Part shown: piece by piece, positions 56,637-62,841 of the stretch
Numbering within the stretch: the stretch's first letter is position 1
How the letters are laid out: every line of letters begins with the position of its first letter
Source of the DNA: an uncultured bacterium
Lineage (GTDB): Bacteria; Bacillota; Bacilli; Lactobacillales; Lactobacillaceae
Direction: 5' to 3'
DNA: 64,000 nt
NCBI GenBank assembly: GCA_905214545.1
Contig: CAJMMO010000001.1
Location: 124,001-188,000, forward strand
Notes under the pieces: generated by a model
What the model was told of the DNA's origin: nothing
The model's input: only the letters and a program-made list of their open reading frames with translations
The model's database searches: none
Made by a program: the position numbers and the translations under genes

Positions 56637-57039
56637 GGATAGGCCTTCTTAATGATAATTGTCCGGGTAGGGGATGCTTCAATATGTTTTGTGTCCAAGT
56701 CCATTATAAGCAAAAAAGGGAACGGACAGGGAAGAAGAGCATTTGCAGACGACATTTACTGCTACAAAAAGTTGTGTTCAATAATTCTCTACTTTGAAAT
56801 AACTTTATCAAAAAAGAAAATACTTGCTTCTTAGCGAAATAATTAAAATTTAAAAATACATAAATATATTTTTTGCGTAATTATTTATTGAGGAGAAACG
56901 ATTAATATATTAGGCAAACAAGATCTGATGTAAGCACAGAACGTTTTATTAAACGTTTTTGAAACCATGTCATATCATTTTATATGATACGATACGGTTA
57001 GACAGAAAAGCTTGATCACAAACTAAAGGGGGGTCGTCT
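56637..57039. other. AT-rich gap bordering the island
   Basis: About 400 bases without a convincing gene. A 60-codon frame (56652-56834) has no ribosome binding site and no recognisable sequence. From about 56700 the base composition drops to strongly AT-rich, marking the left border of the accessory island. Two copies of AAACGTTTT-like sequence occur at 56939-56960. The last 100 bases carry the promoter and dyad of the Panacea gene. Confidence 0.6.
56959..56989 (+). promoter_or_regulatory. promoter with overlapping dyad for Panacea module
   Basis: TTGAAA (56959-56964), 18 bases, TATGAT (56983-56988). The inverted repeat TATCAT-TTTAT-ATGATA (56973-56989) overlaps the -10, as expected for an autoregulated toxin-antitoxin operon. 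Confidence 0.55.
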
Positions 57040-57510
57040 ATGACAAATGCAAAGTATACAGCATCTGATGTAGCAAACTGGTTTTTGGCTAAGGGCGACG
57101 GAAATATTTCGCCAAAGAAGTTGCAGAAATTAGTATATTACGCTTATGCGTGGGTTTTAACTTTGTTAAACGACAGCAAGGATGACCTCAGCAATAAGTT
57201 GTTTGATGATGAATTTGAAGCTTGGGTCCATGGCCCTGTTATTCCAAGTTTATATAAGGAATACGCAAGTTATGGATTTGAGCCAATTGATAAGAAACCA
57301 GAAAAGCCAGTTTTCTCTGAAGATGTAGAAAATGTGTTGGAACAAGTATGGGATATTTACGGCAAGTTTTCTGCTAACGAGCTTGAGAGTATGACTCATC
57401 AAGAAGACCCATGGTCCAAGGCTAGAAAAGGATTAAGCCCGCTTCAAAATAGTAATAACAAAATTAAAGATACTGACATCTTTGAATACTATTTAAAGCA
57501 AGTTGGGTGA
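57040..57510 (+). CDS. Panacea/SocA-like (DUF4065) protein, candidate antitoxin
   Basis: A 156-residue protein with the Panacea (PF13274-type) pattern: ASDVANWFLAKGDGNISPKK, LQKLVYYAYAWVLTL (about residues 8-45), then FDDEFEAWVHGPVIPSLYKEY (about 63-84) and PWSKARKGL. Panacea domain proteins are known as versatile antitoxins that pair with unrelated toxins and as SocA-type adaptors. The gene is AT-rich with codons unlike neighbours, is preceded by an AGGGGGG ribosome binding site, and overlaps the next frame. Together these features support a two-gene toxin-antitoxin unit. Confidence 0.8.
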   Translation: MTNAKYTASDVANWFLAKGDGNISPKKLQKLVYYAYAWVLTLLNDSKDDLSNKLFDDEFEAWVHGPVIPSLYKEYASYGFEPIDKKPEKPVFSEDVENVLEQVWDIYGKFSANELESMTHQEDPWSKARKGLSPLQNSNNKIKDTDIFEYYLKQVG

Positions 57511-58054
57511 TCTTTTGTCACATAAAAAGAAGATTGGCTCAATAACCCGTCCAAAACCCAATATCCCTGAACAAAAGCCAAATTACTCTGATCAGTTTTA
57601 TATCGATCTAACGCATTATCATAATTGGACACATTCTATTAATGAAAAATATTTTGTTAACAGTCTAAAAGATGCGGAAGAGGCAGCCCGATATTTTTAT
57701 TTTATAATTAATACTCTATTACCTGACCTAGAGAGAATGGGTAAAGGTATTTTTTCTGGAAAATACAAGCATTGCCATCGGATAGATGGTAAAAAAATAA
57801 AAGTTGCAAGGAAGATTGTTAAAAAGATACATAATTTTGACTTGAGTGGCGACGAAGATTTGTGGCAATTAACCGCAAGAAATGCTGGGGGTCTCAGGAT
57901 TGTTGGGGCAATGGTACATGACGACATGTGCCGTTTCTATCCACTTTTTATTGATTATCATCATTACTTATATCAAGATAAAAATTATAATCAGAAAGAT
58001 CTGCGAAATTACACATTTTTTCCTCAGGAATATTTTGAAAAAAAAGCACGTTAG
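57503..58054 (+). CDS. unrecognised partner of Panacea gene, candidate toxin
   Basis: A 183-residue (start TTG 57503, eight-base overlap) or 179-residue (start TTG 57515) basic protein that I do not recognise. Visible features: Lys-rich N terminus, an aromatic/His-rich segment FYIDLTHYHNWTHSINEKYF, a Lys-rich middle (HRIDGKKIKVARKIVKKIHN), LTARNAGGLRIVGAMVHDDM and an aromatic-rich end LFIDYHHYLYQDKNYNQKDL. No transmembrane segment. AT-rich with many AAA, TAT and ATA codons, and no Walker, HTH or zinc motif. Its overlap with the Panacea gene and the terminator just after its stop mark it as the second half of a TA-type operon; toxicity is inferred only. Confidence 0.6.
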   Translation: MGDLLSHKKKIGSITRPKPNIPEQKPNYSDQFYIDLTHYHNWTHSINEKYFVNSLKDAEEAARYFYFIINTLLPDLERMGKGIFSGKYKHCHRIDGKKIKVARKIVKKIHNFDLSGDEDLWQLTARNAGGLRIVGAMVHDDMCRFYPLFIDYHHYLYQDKNYNQKDLRNYTFFPQEYFEKKAR

Positions 58055-58078
58055 CTATGTTAGTTAACGTGCTTTTTT
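58042..58078 (+). terminator. terminator overlapping the stop of the 57503 gene
   Basis: AAAAGCACGTTA / TAACGTGCTTTTTT; the left arm includes the last codons. Confidence 0.85.
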
Positions 58079-58093
58079 AATAATCAATTGTTT

Positions 58094-58565
58094 TTAATCC
58101 CAGCCAACCATTTCGAATATGGCGAGGAAGGTGCCATTTGGCGACTTTACGGCAACAGCTTGGGATTGATTAAACTTTTCCCAGCCACATATGGTTCTTC
58201 ATGAGAAGTGTTACCAGTGTTGTTACTTGGCTTAGACGGTATAGTAGCACCATTATTGCTGTGACTTGGCGTGTTAGTGCTTGGCTTGTTAGTAGGATTG
58301 TTTACGTTAGATCCAGTATTGGTTGAACTGTTTGAATTGCTGGAACTACCTGCATAAATTGGGTGGTTAGTGTAGTAGAAATGATCCATTGTTTGCCGCC
58401 CAAGTTATACCAGATATAACCGTCGCTGCCAGTCATTTGGTTGTATGTTCTCCAACTGGTACCGTGTTTCAGCTTTTTGCCATTATAGTACCGCGCGGTA
58501 TTAGGCGAAGACCAAACAGCGATCAAGAATGAGAGAATAGCATCAAGTGGAATAAAAAACGGTTA
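58094..58565 (-). pseudogene. remnant of SLAP-domain surface protein, at least two frameshifts
   Basis: On the minus strand three frames together give a protein fragment: from 58565 LDAILSFLIAVWSSPNTARYY-like start and a SLAP repeat (NQMTGSDGYIWYNLGGKQWI), then after a shift near 58385 DHFYYTNHPIYAGSS followed by a Ser/Asn/Thr/Pro-rich linker (58195-58350), then after another shift near 58180 FNQSQAVAVKSPNGTFLAIF and EMVGWD ending at a TAA at 58094. The YNLGGKQWI block matches YNLGGNQW of the 9312 protein. A stop codon (TAA, about 58566) cuts the 5' side and no start is left. Dead copy of a secreted, wall-linked protein. Confidence 0.7.
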
Positions 58566-58616
58566 AAACGTTTATTGCCAATCTTGAGGCCAAGCCGTAA
58601 GGGTCTAATTATGTTA

Positions 58617-58650
58617 AAAAAGCCCCACAGAATTATCTGAAGGGCTTTTT
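58617..58650. terminator. bidirectional hairpin between pseudogene and DUF4428 gene
   Basis: AAAAAAGCCC / GGGCTTTTT with an A/T-rich loop of about 18 bases. Confidence 0.6.
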
Positions 58651-58673
58651 ATTTGTCTGTGAAATTTTGGATC

Positions 58674-59495
58674 TTAAAGTCCGAGCAATTGTTTCTTCTT
58701 AGCTTCGAATTCTTCCTGGGTAATGATACCTTCATCGGCAAGCTTTTTAAACTTAGCAATCTGATCTGCTGCGTCTTGAACCTCAGTTGGTTGAGTGGTC
58801 AGCTGCTTTTCGTTGGCCACTGTGGCCATACCTGCTTTGATTTGCCCAACTAATTCGTTTAAAGACCTGTAGCAAGCATCAGCTTGTCGCCCTTTAATCT
58901 TGCCATTAGAGTGAATTACGATTTCAAAACTATTACCATCAGCAAGATTGATGACTAAACCCAGGTGGTCTAAGTAGTCCTTTGATTTGTCACCAGTCAT
59001 TGCACCAATTAGAGCACCAGTATCGCCGGCAATGGCGCCACCCACCATGGCTCTAGTTATGCTGTGCTGTTTGTTTTCGGTGTGTCCGTTTTTATTGACT
59101 TGATAAGATACAACATCCTTAAAGTCATATACGACAGGTGGCTGTAGCATGGACCTTGTTTTGACTATTTGTCCTGCCTTGAGGTCGATGTAGTAGTGGC
59201 CAAACTTAGAAGCTTTGTTTGTCTTGGCTCTCTCTAACTGTCTTGCAAAGTCTGCTCTCGCAGCTTTTTGCTTTCTGTGATGTTCATCGGCCAACCATCT
59301 AAAATCATTGCCAGTTTTAAGTAATGCATGGAAGTCCTCCACGCTGTGATTTGTGGCAAAAGCCGTTGTTACAGGCAAATTAGTGTAACCGCCATATTTT
59401 TTCACGCAGTCTTTACACATATACCCATCTTTAAATGCCAAATGGGCTTTTAAAAGACCAATTTTATTGCTGCAGAAGCTGCATGTTTTTGCCAT
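58674..59495 (-). CDS. DUF4428 zinc-ribbon and SHOCT domain protein
   Basis: A 273-residue protein. N-terminal zinc ribbon CSFC...CKDC (Cys5, Cys8, Cys27, Cys30; DUF4428-like), a middle PH-like part with GHYYIDLKAGQIVKTRS and a Gly/Ala segment TRAMVGGAIAGDTGALIGAM (two short hydrophobic glycine-zipper-like turns), and a C-terminal SHOCT helix pair QIAKFKKLADEGIITQEEFE followed by AKKKQLLGL. Proteins of this build are often found near integrases in prophages of lactobacilli and streptococci; function is not known. Base composition is lower in GC than flanking chromosome. Confidence 0.8.
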   Translation of the reverse strand: MAKTCSFCSNKIGLLKAHLAFKDGYMCKDCVKKYGGYTNLPVTTAFATNHSVEDFHALLKTGNDFRWLADEHHRKQKAARADFARQLERAKTNKASKFGHYYIDLKAGQIVKTRSMLQPPVVYDFKDVVSYQVNKNGHTENKQHSITRAMVGGAIAGDTGALIGAMTGDKSKDYLDHLGLVINLADGNSFEIVIHSNGKIKGRQADACYRSLNELVGQIKAGMATVANEKQLTTQPTEVQDAADQIAKFKKLADEGIITQEEFEAKKKQLLGL

Positions 59496-59807
59496 AAGTA
59501 AATCCTCTTAAATCTAGTTGCCGTAGATTCGTTGGCGCTGGCGTTTTTGGGCCCAGACCTACTACGTGCCTATTGGTAATTTGATGGACTTAAAACAAAA
59601 AAAGTATCAAGTCCACTTAATAATATTGTAAGCCGAAATTGATACTTTTTAAAAATTGACAATAAATTACCACGAAAATTACCACGAATTTGTCGTGAAA
59701 TTGTCGTGAAACTATAAAAAATAGCCTTTAACCGATAATCAGCAAAATTAAGAATGCTGATATATCAACGATTAGAGGCCATTGCTCTTTACTGAAAAAC
59801 CCTAAAA
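59496..59807. other. intergenic stretch with short tandem and inverted repeats next to tRNA-Ser
   Basis: No gene is seen in 312 bases. At 59667-59688 TTACCACGAA occurs twice (12-base period), followed by TTGTCGTGAAA twice (59690-59711, 11-base period); CACGA and TCGTG make the two pairs inverted to each other. The 59740-59910 minus frame overlaps the tRNA and is not a gene. Short repeats beside a tRNA gene resemble integrase arm or attachment sites. Confidence 0.6.
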
Positions 59808-59896
59808 AGGAGAGTACAGGATTTGAACCTGCGCGCCAAGTACAACTTGGTTCGCCGGATTTCGAGTCCGGTGCATTACCACTCTGCCAACTCTCC
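59808..59896 (-). tRNA. tRNA-Ser (anticodon CGA)
   Basis: On the minus strand the sequence folds as a class II tRNA: acceptor GGAGAGT / ACTCTCC, D-arm GCAGAGTGGTAATGC, anticodon loop CTCGAAA (anticodon CGA, UCG codon), long variable arm (GAACCAAGTTGTACTTGGCG part), and T-arm GCAGGTTCAAATCCTGT. The long variable arm identifies serine. CCA is not encoded. The AT-rich accessory island ends beside it, consistent with use as an integration site. Confidence 0.93.
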
Positions 59897-60018
59897 AAAA
59901 CACCAAACATTATATCAATTATTCCCGTTTTGGTAAATATCTTGTTTTCAGATTTGTCATGCCTGCGCGCTTGCCTTAGGGTATTCTTGTCAGTTTATTC
60001 AGGAAAGAAGCAACAAAT

Positions 60019-60996
60019 ATGTGTACCGCAATCATTTTTAGCCCCCAAGATCACTACTTTGGCCGCAACCTCGACCTCGAAGTCACCTTCGGCCAAGAAG
60101 TCGTCATCACCCCGCGCAACTACGCCTTCAACTTCCGCAAGCTGCCAGCCCTGAAAAAACACTTTGCCTTAATCGGCGTCGCCCTCGTCTCAGACAACTA
60201 CCCGCTGTACTTTGACGCCGCCAACGAAAAAGGCCTGGGCATGGCCGGCCTCAACTACCCCAACCGCGCCGACTATAAAAAAGAAGCTGCCGGCAAAGAC
60301 AACGTCACTCCTTTTGAATTCATCCCCTGGGTGTTAGGGCAGTGCGCCAATATTAATGAAGCAAAAAAGCTGCTCAAAAGTATCAACTTAGTCGACATCA
60401 ACTTCTCCGACCAGATGCAGCTGTCGCCGCTGCACTGGCTGCTCGCCGACAAAACCGGTGCCGCCATCACCGTCGAATGCGACAAAGACGGCCTCCACGT
60501 CTACGACAACCCGGTCGGCTGCCTGACCAACAACCCGGAGTTTCCAAAGCAGCTGTCCAACTTAGACAACTACGCAGACGTCTCGCCCAAGATGCCGGTC
60601 AACAACTTTGCAAAAGACTTATCATTTGAGGGCTACAGCCGGGGCTTAGGCAGCCGCAACTTGCCCGGCGGCCTGGATTCCGAATCCCGCTTTGTCAGAG
60701 TCGCCTTCAACAAGTTCAACGCGCCGCAAGCCGCCAGCGAAGCCGAAAACGTCGACAACTACTTCCATATTCTGCACGCAGTCGAGCAGCAAAAGGGCCT
60801 AGACGAAGTGGCTCCTGGTAAGTTCGAATACACGATCTACTCTGACGGCGTCAACTTAGACAAGGGACTTTTGTACTACACGACTTACACGCACAAACAA
60901 ATCAGCCGCGTTGACCTGCACCGCGAAGATTTGGAATCTGCTGAGCTGATCGCCTATCCGATGAATGAACGTTTGGTTTTTGACGACGTAAATTAA
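60019..60996 (+). CDS. choloylglycine hydrolase family (bile salt hydrolase / penicillin V acylase)
   Basis: A 325-residue Ntn hydrolase. Met1 is followed by the nucleophile Cys2 (MCTAIIF); Arg16 and Asp19 in FGRNLDLE, Asn79 in MAGLNYP, Asn in CLTNNPEF and Arg in SESRFVRVAF complete the usual set of catalytic and oxyanion residues. It is of the size of bile salt hydrolases of lactobacilli and could deconjugate bile salts or cleave penicillin V or N-acyl homoserine lactone-type amides; the motif set does not decide. Cytoplasmic, no signal peptide. RBS CAGGAAAG before ATG. Base composition back to GC-rich. Confidence 0.88.
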   Translation: MCTAIIFSPQDHYFGRNLDLEVTFGQEVVITPRNYAFNFRKLPALKKHFALIGVALVSDNYPLYFDAANEKGLGMAGLNYPNRADYKKEAAGKDNVTPFEFIPWVLGQCANINEAKKLLKSINLVDINFSDQMQLSPLHWLLADKTGAAITVECDKDGLHVYDNPVGCLTNNPEFPKQLSNLDNYADVSPKMPVNNFAKDLSFEGYSRGLGSRNLPGGLDSESRFVRVAFNKFNAPQAASEAENVDNYFHILHAVEQQKGLDEVAPGKFEYTIYSDGVNLDKGLLYYTTYTHKQISRVDLHREDLESAELIAYPMNERLVFDDVN

Positions 60997-61033
60997 TTTT
61001 TTTAAAAAGTGAAATTATTAGCGAGTTTCGTAG

Positions 61034-61062
61034 TTTACATGATCACAAGCATAAGCTAGAAT
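61034..61062 (+). promoter_or_regulatory. promoter for eno
   Basis: TTTACA (61034-61039), 17 bases, TAGAAT (61057-61062), with a 90-base leader. Confidence 0.75.
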
Positions 61063-61069
61063 TTGAGAT

Positions 61070-61140
61070 GGAGTTGAAGAGCGGGCTTGCTCTTCACATG
61101 ATGCGATATTTTAAGAAGCGTGTCGCGTCATATGTTTTAA
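61070..61140 (+). ncRNA. eno 5' leader with two stem-loops
   Basis: First hairpin GAAGAGC (61076-61082) / GCTCTTC (61089-61095), six-base loop; second ATGATGCGA (61098-61106) / TCGCGTCAT (61123-61131) with one G-U pair. They are only two bases apart and end shortly before AGGAGG (61141-61146). Likely a stabilising or regulatory 5' UTR. Confidence 0.5.
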
Positions 61141-61154
61141 AGGAGGATTTTTTA

Positions 61155-62441
61155 ATGCTCAAACCAGTTATTGAAAATGTTCACGCTAGAGAAATCTTTG
61201 ACTCACGTGGCAACCCAACTGTTGAAGCAGAAGTAACCCTGTCAAACGGGATTATGGGCCGTGCTGAAGTTCCATCAGGTGCTTCAACTGGTGAAAACGA
61301 AGCTGTTGAATTACGTGACGGTGGTTCACGTTTAGGCGGCAAGGGCGTTTCAAAGGCTGTTAACAACGTTAACACTGAAATCGCCAAGGCTTTGAAGGGC
61401 TTGGACCCATACGACCAAGCTTTGATCGACAACACCATGATCAAGCTTGACGGTACCCCTAACAAGGGCCGTTTGGGTGCTAACGCCATCTTAGGCGTTT
61501 CTATGGCTACTGCTCGTGCAGCTGCTAAGGATTCTGGCCAACCTCTTTACCGTTACTTAGGCGGTACTGACTTATCAATGCCACAAACCTTCCACAACGT
61601 TATCAACGGTGGTGAACACGCTGACAACGGCATTGACATGCAGGAATTCATGATCACCCCAGTTAAGAAGACTTCCTTCCGTGACGGTTTTGAAAAGATC
61701 GTTAACACTTACCACACTCTGAAGAAAGTTATCGAAGACGCTGGCTTTACTACTGGTTTGGGTGACGAAGGTGGTTTCGCTCCTGACTTGAACTCTTCAG
61801 AAGAAGCTTTGAAGATGCTGCACGAAGCTATCATCAAGGCTGGTTACAAGCCAGGCGAAGACATCGCTATTGCTTGTGACTGTGCTGCTTCATACTTCTA
61901 CAACAAAGAAGACGGCAAGTACCACCTTGAAGGCAAGGTTCTGGACGGTCAACAATTGTCAGACTACTACGACAAACTGTTGAAGGAATTCCCAGAATTA
62001 ATTTCTATGGAAGACCCATACGACGAAAACGACGTTGAAGGTATGGTTAACTTCACCAAGACCCACAAAGACCGTCTGCAAATCGTTCTGGATGACTTCA
62101 TCTGCACCAACCCTAAGCTGTTGACTAAGGCTATCAAGGAAGGTGCCGGCAACGCTTCACTGATCAAGCTGAACCAGATCGGTTCCGTAACTGAAACCCT
62201 GGAAACCATCCGTCTGTCACGCAAGAACGGTTACAACACCATGATTTCTCACCGTTCAGGTGAAACTGGCGACACCTTCATCGCTGACTTCGCAGTTGCT
62301 ACTAACGGCGGCCAACTGAAGACCGGTGCTCCAGCTCGTTCAGAACGTGTTGAAAAGTACAACCAATTACTGAGAATTGAAGAAGAATTAGGCGACGGCG
62401 AACGTCTGGACACTTTCCCAGACAACGTTGACCTGGACTAA
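61155..62441 (+). CDS. eno: enolase
   Basis: A 428-residue glycolytic enzyme, 2-phosphoglycerate to phosphoenolpyruvate. Start MLKPVIENVHAREIFDSRGN is fixed by AGGAGG; a frame open to 61068 is leader only. Active-site blocks: VPSGASTGENEAVELRDGG, GDEGGFAPDL, SMEDPYDEND, IKLNQIGSVTETLE, SHRSGETGDTFIADF. Extreme codon bias (GGT, CGT, AAC, AAG) marks it as one of the most highly expressed genes here. Enolases of lactobacilli also occur on the cell surface and bind plasminogen. Confidence 0.98.
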   Translation: MLKPVIENVHAREIFDSRGNPTVEAEVTLSNGIMGRAEVPSGASTGENEAVELRDGGSRLGGKGVSKAVNNVNTEIAKALKGLDPYDQALIDNTMIKLDGTPNKGRLGANAILGVSMATARAAAKDSGQPLYRYLGGTDLSMPQTFHNVINGGEHADNGIDMQEFMITPVKKTSFRDGFEKIVNTYHTLKKVIEDAGFTTGLGDEGGFAPDLNSSEEALKMLHEAIIKAGYKPGEDIAIACDCAASYFYNKEDGKYHLEGKVLDGQQLSDYYDKLLKEFPELISMEDPYDENDVEGMVNFTKTHKDRLQIVLDDFICTNPKLLTKAIKEGAGNASLIKLNQIGSVTETLETIRLSRKNGYNTMISHRSGETGDTFIADFAVATNGGQLKTGAPARSERVEKYNQLLRIEEELGDGERLDTFPDNVDLD

Positions 62442-62501
62442 TTTTTAAAAATCCGCTTAACTGGTTTTAGTTAAGAAAATAAATTTCTCGTTTACGCAAA
62501 A

Positions 62502-62527
62502 AGCAATCCTTTGGGGTTGCTTTTTTG
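62502..62527 (+). terminator. intrinsic terminator after eno
   Basis: AAGCAATCC / GGGTTGCTT (one G-U pair) with TTTG loop and T6; it lies 60 bases after the stop. Confidence 0.85.
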
Positions 62528-62757
62528 TTTGCTTTAAAAGGGGATGCGTTGAGCAGATTTCTTGCCTCTGGCAAAGGTTAATGCTTTAATTATCACTATC
62601 TTTTTGTTATGTTAAATAACAAGAAAAGTGTTATTAAATGATGACGCTTTTAAATGGCGAAAGGGCAAGGCACCACGCAAAATGCCGGTATAAGGGCTAT
62701 TGACCACGGTGCCTGCCATCTCCATGGTATTGGTAAAATGCCTGTATATTTTTGATA

Positions 62758-62792
62758 AAAAATAACGCAGTATGTTATTTTTATGCTAATAT
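62758..62792 (+). promoter_or_regulatory. dyad and extended -10 for the surface protein gene
   Basis: AAAAATAAC (62758-62766) / GTTATTTTT (62774-62782), a perfect nine-base dyad, followed by TGCTAATAT (62784-62792). The dyad covers the place of the -35, so it could be an operator. Confidence 0.45.
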
Positions 62793-62841
62793 ATACGTGA
62801 AGAGATAAAAGATAAATCTTAGCTGACAGAGGAATAAGAAA

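Larger units (their letters stand above)
62442..62841. other. intergenic region between enolase and surface protein
   Basis: 400 bases: a terminator at 62502-62527, then about 230 bases without any gene I can support (a 71-codon minus frame at 62650-62865 lacks family features and RBS), and the promoter region of the surface protein. Composition changes several times, suggesting decay or insertion remnants. Confidence 0.5.

Noticed and set aside
56652..56834. 60-codon plus-strand frame in the gap before the Panacea gene
   Set aside because: No ribosome binding site, no recognisable domain, and it spans the change of base composition.
59728..59910. 60-codon minus frame over tRNA-Ser
   Set aside because: It is the tRNA gene itself read as protein.
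61068..61154. 29-codon N-terminal extension of enolase
   Set aside because: It is the hairpin-rich leader; the strong AGGAGG and family start fix the ATG at 61155.
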